64,000 nt of DNA from Chitinophaga silvisoli (lineage in GTDB: Bacteria > Bacteroidota > Bacteroidia > Chitinophagales > Chitinophagaceae): assembly GCF_003412465.1 (NCBI RefSeq), contig NZ_QTJV01000004.1, positions 434,001-498,000 on the forward strand, read 5' to 3'. Under the pieces are notes generated by a model. That model saw only the letters and a program-made list of their open reading frames with translations. It made no database searches and had not been told where the DNA came from. The position numbers and the translations under genes were made by a program. Positions 36,690-46,247 of this stretch are shown here, in pieces; position 1 is the stretch's first letter, and the number at the start of each line of letters is the position of its first letter.

Positions 36690-37134
36690 AACGAACTAAT
36701 CAGAAAAAATAATGCCAGTATACACCCCGCCACATTACATCAGCCATCTTCTATTTTTTAAGCCCCCCCTTAACCCATCCCTCCTCCCATCCTTCCCAAC
36801 GCTCATCATGCATTCTCCACACCCACTACTTTCTGCTTACTACTTTTACTTCCCTGAATCACATCCTGCTCCGGCAACATCTCCGGACTAATCGCCACAA
36901 CCGCAGGCAGTATCCACTGTATACTTATCGCATCTGCCAACGATAACCCTTTCTAAATTTCGCCTCCGACATTAAGTTCTGCCTTGAATAAACTATTATC
37001 TAACCCTAAAATCCTTTCCTGTAGCCCTTCTCCCGAACCTCATTTCCCCTACCACCCCGAAATAATCAAATTAAAACACCTCTCCCTCAATATATATTGA
37101 GCAATCGTTATTTTTGCACCTCTAAATCTTCCCT
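36690..37134. other. Gene-free C/T-rich gap
   Basis: 445 bp between divergent genes with no credible coding sequence. The plus strand is rich in C and T from about 36725 to 36800 and again near 37015-37090. A possible -7 box TATTTTTG lies at 37109-37116 in front of the GNAT-like gene, without a clear -33 element. I see nothing else. Confidence 0.5.
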
Positions 37135-38298
37135 ATGGAACTGGTGATTGTAAATGATAAACGTACAGCAAAGCAGTTTTTAGACGTTCATGTGCAGCTG
37201 AATAAAGATGTTCCCGGATGGGTTCGTCCGCTGGACAAGGACATCAATGCAGTGTTTGATACCAAAAAGAACAAGGCATTCCGCCACGGAGAATTGATCC
37301 GCTGGTTGCTGAAAGATGACAATGGCAAACTGATAGGCCGTATAGCCGCTTTTGTAAATAAAAAATATAAGAACAAAGGAGATGAACAACCCACAGGTGG
37401 CGTAGGATTCTTTGATTGTATCAATGATCAGCAGGCGGCCAACTTCCTCTTCGACCATGCCCGCGACTGGCTCAAAGAAAGAGGCATGGAAGCGATGGAC
37501 GGCCCTATTAACTTTGGTGAAAGAAATAACTGGTGGGGATTGCTGGTAGAAGGTTTCCACGAACCATTATATGGTATGAACTTCAATCCTCCTTATTATA
37601 AAGAACTGATGGAAAACTACGGATTTAAACCCTTTTTCCACCAATACTGTTATGGTCTGAATGTAAAAGACCGGGTTCAAGATAAGTTCTATGCCCGCCA
37701 TGCCGCCATCTCAGCAGATCCGGCATTCTCCTCCAGCCATCTGAAAAAGAATAATATGGAGAAGTATGTGAGAGACTTTGTGCATGTGTATAACAAAGCA
37801 TGGGCAGGCCATGGTGGTAACAAGGAAATGGCCTTCCCCCAGGCAATGAAACTGTTTAAGCAAATGAAACCGGTGATGGATGAAAAGATCGTATGGTTCA
37901 TTTATCACAACAATGAGCCAATCGGTGCCTGGCTGAACTTACCATCCCTGAATGAATATTTCAAACACATGAATGGTAAATTCGGTCCCTTACAGATGCT
38001 CAAACTGCTTTGGTTGAAATGGACCCGCGGTACCAAAACATTCACAGGAATTTTATTCGGTATAGTGCCTGAATTCCAGGGCAAGGGAGCAGATGCTTAT
38101 ATGATCCTTGAAGGAGGTGCCATCATCCAGCACAAGCTGCAATATGAGAAATATGAGATGCAGTGGATTGGAGATTTCAATCCTAAAATGATCAATATGG
38201 CAGAAAGCTTAGGTACCACCATCACCCGCAGGTTAACGACCTATCGCTATTTGTTTGACAGAACAAAAGAATTCAAACGACATCCACAACTTGCTTAA
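37135..38298 (+). CDS. GNAT-superfamily-like protein (YghO-like)
   Basis: 387 residues. Segments such as NVPGWVRP-like DVPGWVRPLDKDI, GRIAAFVNKKYKNK, GVGFFDCINDQQAANFLFD and MDGPINFGERNNWWGLLVEGF match the long GNAT-superfamily proteins related to E. coli YghO, in which two acetyltransferase-like halves are joined. Substrate unknown. The second half contains GIVPEFQGKGADAYMILEGG, the acetyl-CoA-binding region. Monocistronic; followed by an inverted-repeat segment that ends in a T-run. Confidence 0.8.
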   Translation: MELVIVNDKRTAKQFLDVHVQLNKDVPGWVRPLDKDINAVFDTKKNKAFRHGELIRWLLKDDNGKLIGRIAAFVNKKYKNKGDEQPTGGVGFFDCINDQQAANFLFDHARDWLKERGMEAMDGPINFGERNNWWGLLVEGFHEPLYGMNFNPPYYKELMENYGFKPFFHQYCYGLNVKDRVQDKFYARHAAISADPAFSSSHLKKNNMEKYVRDFVHVYNKAWAGHGGNKEMAFPQAMKLFKQMKPVMDEKIVWFIYHNNEPIGAWLNLPSLNEYFKHMNGKFGPLQMLKLLWLKWTRGTKTFTGILFGIVPEFQGKGADAYMILEGGAIIQHKLQYEKYEMQWIGDFNPKMINMAESLGTTITRRLTTYRYLFDRTKEFKRHPQLA

Positions 38299-38307
38299 AT
38301 TTAAAAC

Positions 38308-38420
38308 GAGGTTGTATCAAAAGTAATTTGACCACATAGAGAAAGAGAATTTCATAAACTAAAATTCTCACCCTCAACATCCGAATTAAATCCCGGAAAT
38401 TTTGCATTTGATACATCCTC
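38308..38420. repeat. 113-bp segment bounded by 14-bp inverted repeats (MITE-like or terminator)
   Basis: GAGGTTGTATCAAA (38308-38321) and TTTGATACATCCTC (38407-38420) are inverted repeats with one mismatch. Inside lies a second inverted repeat GAGAATTT / AAATTCTC (38345-38368). The right end is followed by ATTTTTTT. The ends resemble those of insertion sequences, so it may be a non-coding mobile remnant that now acts as terminator between the convergent genes. No clear target duplication is seen. Confidence 0.5.
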
Positions 38421-38426
38421 ATTTTT

Positions 38427-39758
38427 TTACAACACCTTCACACCTGCCGGAGGCAAATGCCTGATAATTGTATTGTAAATATCCCGCTCTTTAAACGGCT
38501 TCAACATACAATCATCAAACCCTAACTCCCGGTACCTATCATTTTCAGTCATCGTTATATCAGAAGTAATCGCCAGCACCGGTACAGCTGCCTTTATTGC
38601 ATCACGATCCTCCCGTATCTTCCTCACTACCTCAAGGCCCGTCATACCAGGCATCTGCACGTCAAGCAACACCATATCATAATCGTGATGTAAAAACAAA
38701 TTATAAGCAACAATACCATCTGTCGCCTTATCAAAATTACACTTCCACCTGCTCAAAATCCGCGATAGCAATACCAGGTTCATTTCCTGGTCATCCGCCA
38801 CAAGAATATTCCTCCCTTCCATAAAACTACCGGTCATATCTTCCAACTCTCTCCGTGAAATGATCAGCGTTTTTTTATCCGGTACGGGGTAAGTAATTTC
38901 AAAAGTAAAGCAACTACCTTTCTCCTGACTGCTTTCAACATGCACCTTCGTTCCATGTAAATACAGGATATGCTGCACAATCGCCAAACCTAATCCGGTA
39001 CCACTCACCGCTGCCATTTGCGGCGGACGGGGAAAAGAATAATAACCAAACAGATAAGGAATCATATCTTCAGCAATACCGATACCCGTATCTTTTACCT
39101 CCAGGTAAATTACAGCTTTGTCCTCTTCAGCTTTCGTCACACGTAAAATGACTTGCACACCTCCCAGTTTGGTATATTTAATTGCATTATCAACCAGGTG
39201 TTGCATCACCTGTATCAATCGCTGTTCATCACCCAGTACACGCAGGTATTGATCACCCTCATAAAGCGCATCAAAGTATAAGCCTTTCTCCTTCGCAAGG
39301 GTACGCTTCTCTTCCATTACACTATAGAAAGCGGCATAAATTTCAAATGGATTTGAATCTAATTGTATATCACCTTTTGCCAGGCTATAAACCTCCTGCG
39401 CATTGGTCATAATACGCAGCAACATCCCCGCAGCATGTTCAATAGCATGCAGCAGATCCCGTTGTTCTTTATTCAATGGGGTATGTGTCAATTGTTCACT
39501 CAATCCGATCACAGCATTCAGTGGGGTACGCACTTCCCTGTTGAAGTTTGTAATCATATTCAGCTTGCCTTTTATAGATTCAGACAAGGCAGATTTAGTT
39601 TTGTTTAATTGCATTCGAAGCCGGTAGTTCATGACAATAGCAACAATTGCTATTAATAGGAATAATAGTGCGATGCTAATGACAAAAATACTATCTGGTA
39701 TTTGTACCAGAAAGGGTACAATACTTGAGGTCAACCTGCGTGCGACCATTCGCGACAT
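38427..39758 (-). CDS. Hybrid sensor kinase with receiver domain; phospho-acceptor His replaced by Arg
   Basis: 443 residues: one membrane helix (about 24-43, FVISIALLFLLIAIVAIVMN), a HisKA-type dimerisation helix, an ATPase domain with intact N (LVDNAIKYT), G1 (VKDTGIGIA) and G2 (GTGLGLAIVQ) boxes, and a C-terminal receiver (about 316-440) with VADDQEMN, VLLDVQMPGMTG and LKPF. The H-box, normally SHExRTPLN, reads NREVRTPLN, so residue 74 is Arg (AGG codon). Autophosphorylation on this site is impossible. It has no periplasmic sensor domain. It may act as a phospho-receiver or modulator of another kinase. Confidence 0.88.
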   Translation of the reverse strand: MSRMVARRLTSSIVPFLVQIPDSIFVISIALLFLLIAIVAIVMNYRLRMQLNKTKSALSESIKGKLNMITNFNREVRTPLNAVIGLSEQLTHTPLNKEQRDLLHAIEHAAGMLLRIMTNAQEVYSLAKGDIQLDSNPFEIYAAFYSVMEEKRTLAKEKGLYFDALYEGDQYLRVLGDEQRLIQVMQHLVDNAIKYTKLGGVQVILRVTKAEEDKAVIYLEVKDTGIGIAEDMIPYLFGYYSFPRPPQMAAVSGTGLGLAIVQHILYLHGTKVHVESSQEKGSCFTFEITYPVPDKKTLIISRRELEDMTGSFMEGRNILVADDQEMNLVLLSRILSRWKCNFDKATDGIVAYNLFLHHDYDMVLLDVQMPGMTGLEVVRKIREDRDAIKAAVPVLAITSDITMTENDRYRELGFDDCMLKPFKERDIYNTIIRHLPPAGVKVL

Positions 39759-40014
39759 CTTAAGAGATTGTAAATATGAAAGATTGCTTCCTACACGATA
39801 ATTATGGTCCTTTCTGTGGTGCTGTTGTTTATTAAGTTAGTGTTTGTTCATTTCCTTCCTACCTGTGCCATAATGAAACGTCTAATATAAAGATTCCTTC
39901 CCTGGCACTGGCGGCCATTAACAATTCGTTTTCAAATTCCATTTTTCCCACCTTCAACTTCTCAAAATAACACTATATTTATTAAGCAATCATCATGCTA
40001 ACTTGCTTGTAACT

Positions 40015-42129
40015 ATGTCCAACAGTTTTTCGGCCGGTCCCGAAAATTCAACTACAGTCCAACCGGCAAAATCATTCAGATTGCAGGTCCTCAAAATGAT
40101 GGGAAGCATTCTGCTATTCTTCGTCACCTATGGTTTGCTGCTCATATATGCAGGAATCCTCGCCGCCATCTTTCTCTGGGCAGGTGTCAGCCTTATCATG
40201 TTTGCACCTCTTCACCCCATCACCATCTTTTCCATCCTCCTTTTCATCACTGGCCTGGGCATTATCTTCATGGGTATGATGCAGGTCTTATTCCTGATCA
40301 AATTTCTCTTCACCCGCCAGCAACAGGACCTTTCATTGCGCATCCCTATCACCCGCGAGGAACAACCCGCACTCTTCGACTGCCTCCACCAAATTGCGCG
40401 AGCCACCAAAACCCGCTTCCCTAAAAAAGTTTACCTCGCCCCAGGTGTTAATGCTGCAGTCATTTATCCCGTTCGCTTCATGAACATGTTCTGGCCTGTC
40501 GGCAAAAATCTGGAGATCGGCTTAGGCCTTGTCAATAGTCTGAACGTAAGTGAATTCACCATGGCCATCGCTCATGAATTCGGACATTTTTCACAACGAA
40601 GCATGAAACTCGCCAGCTACGTATACACTGTAAACAGGATGATCTACAACATGCTATACGAAAACCAAAGCTGGCACAAAACCATGAGCTGGATCTCTGG
40701 CAGATGGATCGTATTTGCACTGCTGGCACGCATCAATCTCCGCATCGTCAGTGATATCCAAAAAGCCTTACGACTCATGTATGGTATAGTGAACAAACAA
40801 TACATGGCACTCCGAAGAGAAATGGAATTTCATGCAGACGAAGTAGCAATGAAAGTAGCAGGTTCAGATGCTGCCGTTTCAGCCATGCGAAGACTGGAAA
40901 TAAGTGGATTCTTTTATGAGCATTGCTTGCTGCAACTTCCGGAAATGGCAAGACAGCAACGTCGCTTTGGAAATATATACGAAGTACACCGCTCCCTCAT
41001 CCGCCTCTATGCCTCCCAGCACGAAATTGCACTGGATGAGCACCAGTTGCCAATGGTAACGAATAGTTATTTTAGCTCCTTCCTGCTGAGCAGGGTGCAC
41101 CTTCCCGATCAATGGGCCACGCATCCTTCCAGGGAAGAAAGAGAACAACGCTACATAGCCGCCAATATCAACAAAACGCTGCGCCCTGAGAGTGCATGGC
41201 AACTCTTCCGGCATGCAGAGGAATTACAGGAGCAAATGTCCAATTTGCTGAATCAACCTTTTATTCAGCAACCGGGTCAATATGCGGCTTACCCTGTGGA
41301 AAATTTCATAGCTGAAACGGCCACCCGGATCAGGGATTACTCAATGCCGGCAGTCTTCAATGAGTATTACGACAATCGCCCTTTTCCGCTTTTGTCCGAA
41401 ACCAATATCACGCCATTGCCCAATGAACAGATGGCGGCATTATCTACTGCTACATTATATGCAGAGAATAATGTACAACGCCTGCGTGCCTACTTCAGAG
41501 ATATCCAGGATGCGGAGACCCTGCATGCAATTCAACAGGGCCAGATCAAAACAAGATATTTTGAATTTGAAGGAAAGCAATATCCTGCCAATGCTGCGGG
41601 CAAAGTGCGCATCAAACTTCAATCCAGTATCCGCCAGGAAGCAGAATGGCTGCAGGCGCATGATATACTGGCTATACACTACCATTATACCATCGCATTC
41701 CAAAAAGATCCTGCTAACGCCAAACTGCTGCTGGAAAAGTATTTCAAACTGATCGAACACCAGGGCATCTGCTGGCAGCTAAATGATATCGTTGGCAGAA
41801 TTCTCCATTCAGTCAGCTCACTCTTTAGTGAACAAGGCCTGACGATGGCCAGCGCCCAACCTTATTTTGATAGTCTGGTGGATGAAGGAGCATTGCTCAG
41901 GAAAATTTTGCAGCGCATGAAGCAGATGCCGGAAGTATCGGGAGGATGGGATGCCGCTTTACAGGAAAAGGTGAGTCATTTCATGCGGTATAACTATAGT
42001 TATATAAATGGGAATGAGCCGGTTATGGAGGAGATAACGAACTTGCATGAGATTAGTACAACGGTGATGGAGCAGTATAATAATAGTATAATTCTGATGA
42101 AAAAAGCCTGGTTGGAGGCGGTGCTGTAA
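40015..42129 (+). CDS. Membrane-bound M48-family metalloprotease
   Basis: 704 residues. Two or more N-terminal helices (ILLFFVTYGLLLIYAGILAA; LHPITIFSILLFITGLGIIF), then a peptidase domain with zinc motif HEFGH in FTMAIAHEFGHFSQRSMKL and the downstream Glu in MEFHADEVAMKVAG. This is the M48 (Ste24/HtpX) arrangement. The 400-residue C-terminal extension is helical and not recognised. ATG 40015 (MSNSFSAGPEN) is preferred to an in-frame TTG at 40003. The 3' end of the gene is part of a 22-bp duplication that includes the stop codon. Confidence 0.87.
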   Translation: MSNSFSAGPENSTTVQPAKSFRLQVLKMMGSILLFFVTYGLLLIYAGILAAIFLWAGVSLIMFAPLHPITIFSILLFITGLGIIFMGMMQVLFLIKFLFTRQQQDLSLRIPITREEQPALFDCLHQIARATKTRFPKKVYLAPGVNAAVIYPVRFMNMFWPVGKNLEIGLGLVNSLNVSEFTMAIAHEFGHFSQRSMKLASYVYTVNRMIYNMLYENQSWHKTMSWISGRWIVFALLARINLRIVSDIQKALRLMYGIVNKQYMALRREMEFHADEVAMKVAGSDAAVSAMRRLEISGFFYEHCLLQLPEMARQQRRFGNIYEVHRSLIRLYASQHEIALDEHQLPMVTNSYFSSFLLSRVHLPDQWATHPSREEREQRYIAANINKTLRPESAWQLFRHAEELQEQMSNLLNQPFIQQPGQYAAYPVENFIAETATRIRDYSMPAVFNEYYDNRPFPLLSETNITPLPNEQMAALSTATLYAENNVQRLRAYFRDIQDAETLHAIQQGQIKTRYFEFEGKQYPANAAGKVRIKLQSSIRQEAEWLQAHDILAIHYHYTIAFQKDPANAKLLLEKYFKLIEHQGICWQLNDIVGRILHSVSSLFSEQGLTMASAQPYFDSLVDEGALLRKILQRMKQMPEVSGGWDAALQEKVSHFMRYNYSYINGNEPVMEEITNLHEISTTVMEQYNNSIILMKKAWLEAVL

Positions 42130-42155
42130 AATGTTGGAAGCGGTGCTATAAAATA
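42112..42155 (+). repeat. 22-bp tandem duplication across a stop codon
   Basis: TTGGAGGCGGTGCTGTAAAA(TG) at 42112-42133 is repeated as TTGGAAGCGGTGCTATAAAA(TA) at 42134-42155 (19 of 22 identical). The first copy encodes LEAVL and the stop of the M48 protease; the second is untranslated. Confidence 0.75.
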
Positions 42156-42438
42156 GCCTCCTTTCCCCCAACCTCGCCCAAAAAACATCTCTTTCCCGCC
42201 ATCATACCCAACCAACCACCGAAAAACGATCCTTCCCCATCATTATCCCCAAACCAATCACCTAAAACATCTCTTTCCCGCCACTAAACCCTCCAAACCA
42301 CGGCACCAGCCGAATATTCACCTTCTTCCATGCTGCCGCAGGCCACTCTCAAACTCTCCATTCCCCAACCACCTCTCCCCTTATTAACATTTCTCCTGAA
42401 TTTTGTGTACTTTCGGCCTTCGTGAATAGCCTTTGAAT
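42156..42438. other. Pyrimidine-rich gap with short repeats before dnaX
   Basis: No credible gene. AAACATCTCTTTCCCGCCA occurs twice (near 42182-42200 and 42266-42284), and one copy of the dispersed GCTGCCGCAGGCCA motif is at 42332-42345. The plus strand is mostly C, A and T. TACTTTCG near 42408 could be a weak -7 box for dnaX. Confidence 0.5.
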
Positions 42439-44427
42439 ATGGAGAATTTTATCGTTTCTGCCCGTAAATACAGACCACAGAACTTTTCTACAGTAGTAGG
42501 ACAATCCCACATTACCACCACACTCAAAAACGCCATCCGCAACAACCAACTTGCGCACGCATTTTTGTTCTGCGGTCCCCGCGGTGTGGGCAAAACCACC
42601 TGTGCCCGTATCCTGGCAAAAACCATCAACTGCGAAAATCTCCAGCCCGACGGTGAGGCCTGCAATCAATGTCACTCCTGCGTTTCCTTCAATGAAGGCT
42701 CCTCTTTCAACATCCACGAACTGGATGCTGCATCCAACAACTCAGTTGACGACATCCGTACCCTCGTTGAACAAGTACGCTTTGCTCCTCAAGCCGGTAA
42801 ATATAAAATCTATATCATAGATGAGGTGCACATGCTCAGTTCCTCCGCCTTCAACGCATTCCTGAAGACACTGGAAGAACCCCCCTCCTATGCTATTTTC
42901 ATCCTGGCTACCACCGAAAAACATAAAATCCTCCCCACCATCCTGAGCCGATGCCAGATCTTCGATTTCAAGCGCATCACCATCCAGGACACCGTGGATC
43001 ACTTACAGGAAATCTGTCAGAAAGAACACATCCAGGCCGAAAGCGATGCCCTGCACCTCGTAGCGCAAAAGACCGATGGCTGTATGCGTGACTCCCTCAG
43101 TACCCTGGATAAAATCGTCTCCTTCACCGGCGGCAGACTTACCTACCAGAATACCCTGGAGCACCTCAACATTCTTGACTATGATTACTTCTTCAAAATC
43201 ATGGATGGCGTACTGCAACAGGACGTAGCTTCCGCCCTTCTCATCTTCGACGAAATCCTGCAAAAAGGTTTTGAAGGCGACAACTTCCTCAATGGCTGGG
43301 CCGAATTCCTCCGCAACCTCCTGTTGTGCAAGGAAGACAAAGTTCTCCACCTCGTAGAAGTAAGCGGTAACCTCAAAGACCGCTACCGCCAGTTATCCGG
43401 CAAACTGAGTCCTTCTTACCTCATCACCGCCCTCCACCTCCTGAACGAAACAGAGATCAACTACCGCATGGCACGCAATAAACGTCTGCACGTAGAAATG
43501 GCCCTGATCAAACTCTGTTTCCTGCAACAGGCAGTTACCTTAGTCAGCGATGACCAAACCGGAGAGGTAGTAAAAAAAAAACTGGTAGCTGACGGTTCCG
43601 CCCCTCAAAAGCTCCGCGCTCCTATCGCTCAGGCCACACCTGCCAAAGCAGGTCAGCCAGCTACAAGTGCATCTATTGCAGCCAATGAACCTAAGCTCAC
43701 TATAGAAAATAAAGTGCCTGTACAGCAAACCGCTACAAGCACACAGTATAATTCAAATACATCTGCTCAGCAGGCATCCGGACAATCTGCTTATTCTCAG
43801 ACTACACCCGGACAAACTGCAAGCCCTCATACATCCGGACAAAATGGAACCCAATCTCCATCCGGACAAACCAGGTCTTCGACAACTTCCTCCGGACAAC
43901 CGGGATCTTCCCAGTCATACACCTCCCAATCATCCTCATCCCAAACGGCTTCCAAACCTGCAGCCACCGTACCTAAGCTGACAGGCCTAGCCGCCATGAA
44001 ACAGGCATTTGCTGCCCAGCAAACCGCCGAAACAAAGCAGGAAAGTATCCCCATGACACATGGCGCACTTTCCGTATACTGGGATGAGTTCATAGACCGC
44101 TTCCGCCAGGCTAACAAAATGACAGTCGTAAGTAACTTACAACTGGCCGTTATCTCCATGCTGGGTCCTGAAGAGATCGGAATTACAAGCAGAAATATTG
44201 TGCAATTCCGCTTCATGGAAGAAGAAAAATTGGCCATCTCTCAATTCTTCAAAGACAAGTTCCGGAACAACAGCCTCGTACTCACACTTCATCTCGATGA
44301 GTCTCAGCAAACAGCGGATATTGGCCCTGCGCCGCTATCCAGCCGCGAGAAATTTGCTAAGATGATAGAAAAATATCCGCTCGTGAAAGAGTTGAAAGAC
44401 AAACTAAATTTAGAACTCGATTTTTAA
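42439..44427 (+). CDS. dnaX: DNA polymerase III subunit gamma/tau
   Basis: 662 residues. The clamp-loader ATPase has Walker A GPRGVGKTTCARIL, a zinc finger CNQCHSC following INCE, Walker B IDEVHMLSSSAFNAFLKTLE and sensor-1 LATTEKHKILPTILSRCQ. Domain III follows (to about 370), then a Ser/Thr/Gln/Gly-rich linker (about 400-520, repeated SGQ units) and a C-terminal tau-like domain. It loads the beta clamp and couples polymerase cores. ATG 42439 (MENFIVSARKYRPQ) is preferred to a TTG two codons upstream. No obvious frameshift site for a gamma form was identified. Confidence 0.96.
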   Translation: MENFIVSARKYRPQNFSTVVGQSHITTTLKNAIRNNQLAHAFLFCGPRGVGKTTCARILAKTINCENLQPDGEACNQCHSCVSFNEGSSFNIHELDAASNNSVDDIRTLVEQVRFAPQAGKYKIYIIDEVHMLSSSAFNAFLKTLEEPPSYAIFILATTEKHKILPTILSRCQIFDFKRITIQDTVDHLQEICQKEHIQAESDALHLVAQKTDGCMRDSLSTLDKIVSFTGGRLTYQNTLEHLNILDYDYFFKIMDGVLQQDVASALLIFDEILQKGFEGDNFLNGWAEFLRNLLLCKEDKVLHLVEVSGNLKDRYRQLSGKLSPSYLITALHLLNETEINYRMARNKRLHVEMALIKLCFLQQAVTLVSDDQTGEVVKKKLVADGSAPQKLRAPIAQATPAKAGQPATSASIAANEPKLTIENKVPVQQTATSTQYNSNTSAQQASGQSAYSQTTPGQTASPHTSGQNGTQSPSGQTRSSTTSSGQPGSSQSYTSQSSSSQTASKPAATVPKLTGLAAMKQAFAAQQTAETKQESIPMTHGALSVYWDEFIDRFRQANKMTVVSNLQLAVISMLGPEEIGITSRNIVQFRFMEEEKLAISQFFKDKFRNNSLVLTLHLDESQQTADIGPAPLSSREKFAKMIEKYPLVKELKDKLNLELDF

Positions 44428-44463
44428 TACCGTTTAGAATCGGCAGAAGAACAAGAATACGAC

Positions 44464-44494
44464 TTTCACAATTCGCAATTCTTTTGTAGGTTTG
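44464..44494 (+). promoter_or_regulatory. Promoter of the dihydrolipoamide acetyltransferase gene
   Basis: TTTC (44464-44467), 19 bp, TAGGTTTG (44487-44494). The -7 box is an exact TAnnTTTG. The predicted leader is about 15 nt before ATG 44516. Confidence 0.55.
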
Positions 44495-44515
44495 AGCAAA
44501 ATTTGGAAAAATACT

Positions 44516-46165
44516 ATGGCAGAAGTTATCAGAATGCCCCTTTTGAGTGACACGATGACAGAAGGGGTGATCGCGGAATGGCATAAAAAGGTAGGCGATA
44601 CCGTAAAAGCAGACGATGTAATTGCTGAGGTGGAAACTGATAAGGCCACCATGGAAGTGATGGGATATGTAGAGGGTACGTTATTATATATAGGTGTAGA
44701 GAAGGGAAAGGCTGCTAAAGTAAATGAAGTTATAGCTATCGTTGGTAAACCGGGTGAAGACTTCCAGTCTTTACTGGGTGGTGCTGCTCCAGCTCCTGCT
44801 GCTGCACCGGCTCAACCTGAAGCTCAGGCACCAGCTCCGGCTGCTGCTCCTGCCCCAGCCGCTGATAATGCAGCTGTTGCAGAAGCACTGAAAAATGCAA
44901 CTGTAATCCGTATGCCGCTCCTGAGCGATACGATGACAGAAGGTAAGATCGTAGCCTGGAATAAGAAAGTAGGTGACACCGTGAAAAGCGATGACGTACT
45001 GGCTGAAGTGGAAACCGATAAGGCTACCATGGAAGTAATTGGTTACGCTGAAGGTGAATTATTATATGTAGGCGTAAAAGAAGGTGATGCTGCCAAAGTA
45101 AATGGTATCATCGCTATCGTAGGTAAGAAAGGTACAAACGTAGACGCAATCCTGGCTTCCGAAGGTCAGGGTGGTGCTAAACCAGCTGCTGCTTCTGCTC
45201 CTGCCGCTCAAACTGCTGCTCCGGCAGCAAATGCAGCTCCTGCTGCAACTCCTGAAGCTACTGCTACTGACGCTAACGGTCGTGTGAAAGCATCTCCGCT
45301 GGCTAAGAAACTGGCACAGGAAAAAGGTATCGACATCAATAAAGTAACCGGTTCCGGCGATAACGGTAGAATCGTGAAGAAAGATGTGGACGGATTCGTT
45401 CCATCCGCTGCACCTGCTGCTACCGCTTCTGCACCTGCTGCCAGCGCTGCGAAATCAGCTCCTGCTTTTGCACCTGCAGGTCAGGAAAGTTACACCGATG
45501 TTCAGCTGACCCAGATGCGCAAAGTAATCGCTAAGCGCCTGAGCGAAAGCAAATTCTCTGCTCCTCACTTCTACCTCAAAGTAGATGTAAATATGGATAA
45601 GGCAATGGAAGCCCGTAAAGCAATTAACGAGGTTTCTCCTGTTAAGATCTCCTTCAATGATATGGTGATCAAGGCAGCTGCCCTGGCACTGCGCCAACAT
45701 CCTGATGTAAACAGTAGCTGGATGGGTGATTTCATCCGCCAGAACCACCACATCCACATCGGTTCTGCAGTAGCTATCGAAGATGGTCTGATCGTTCCGG
45801 TAATCCGCTTCGCTGACCAGAAATCTCTGAGCCAGATCGCTGCTGATGCTAAAGGTCTGTACGACAAGGCGAAAAACAAGAAACTGCAACCACAGGACTT
45901 CACCGGCAATACCTTCACTATCTCTAACCTGGGTATGATGGGTATCGATGAATTCACTGCTATCATCAATCCTCCGGATTCTGCAATCCTGGCCGTTGGT
46001 GGTATCAAGGAAACAGTAGTATCTGAAAAAGGACAGTTCAAAGCTGTTAATATCATGAAACTGACCCTGAGCTGTGATCACCGTAGCGTAGACGGTTCCG
46101 TAGGTGCTAAGTTCCTGGCAACACTGAAAGGTTACCTGGAAAATCCAGTTACAATGCTGGTATAG
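44516..46165 (+). CDS. pdhC: Pyruvate dehydrogenase E2 (dihydrolipoyllysine acetyltransferase)
   Basis: 549 residues. Two lipoyl domains (about 1-77 and 131-207), each with the lipoylated lysine in VETDKATMEV, are joined by Ala/Pro-rich linkers. A peripheral-subunit-binding domain (about 255-292, VKASPLAKKLAQEKGIDINK) follows, then the catalytic domain with LSCDHRSVDGSVGAKFL near the C-terminus. It transfers acetyl groups from E1 to CoA. ATG 44516 (MAEVIRMPLL) is chosen over TTG 44492, which lies within the -7 box. The acetyl specificity is inferred from two-lipoyl architecture typical of Bacteroidota PDH E2. E1 and E3 are not adjacent. Confidence 0.94.
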   Translation: MAEVIRMPLLSDTMTEGVIAEWHKKVGDTVKADDVIAEVETDKATMEVMGYVEGTLLYIGVEKGKAAKVNEVIAIVGKPGEDFQSLLGGAAPAPAAAPAQPEAQAPAPAAAPAPAADNAAVAEALKNATVIRMPLLSDTMTEGKIVAWNKKVGDTVKSDDVLAEVETDKATMEVIGYAEGELLYVGVKEGDAAKVNGIIAIVGKKGTNVDAILASEGQGGAKPAAASAPAAQTAAPAANAAPAATPEATATDANGRVKASPLAKKLAQEKGIDINKVTGSGDNGRIVKKDVDGFVPSAAPAATASAPAASAAKSAPAFAPAGQESYTDVQLTQMRKVIAKRLSESKFSAPHFYLKVDVNMDKAMEARKAINEVSPVKISFNDMVIKAAALALRQHPDVNSSWMGDFIRQNHHIHIGSAVAIEDGLIVPVIRFADQKSLSQIAADAKGLYDKAKNKKLQPQDFTGNTFTISNLGMMGIDEFTAIINPPDSAILAVGGIKETVVSEKGQFKAVNIMKLTLSCDHRSVDGSVGAKFLATLKGYLENPVTMLV

Positions 46166-46188
46166 TCCAATACGATATAATTATGAAG

Positions 46189-46220
46189 AGCGGCTTCCTG
46201 ACAGGAAGCCGCTTTTTTTT
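46189..46220 (+). terminator. Terminator of pdhC
   Basis: AGCGGCTTCCTG (46189-46200) and CAGGAAGCCGCT (46202-46213) form a perfect 12-bp stem followed by eight T (46213-46220). One of the strongest terminators in the window. Confidence 0.9.
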
Positions 46221-46247
46221 ATTATATTTATATCAAATGCAGTAACA

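Noticed and set aside
44492..44515. TTG start upstream of pdhC
   Set aside because: The codon is part of the -7 promoter element, so it would not be in the transcript.
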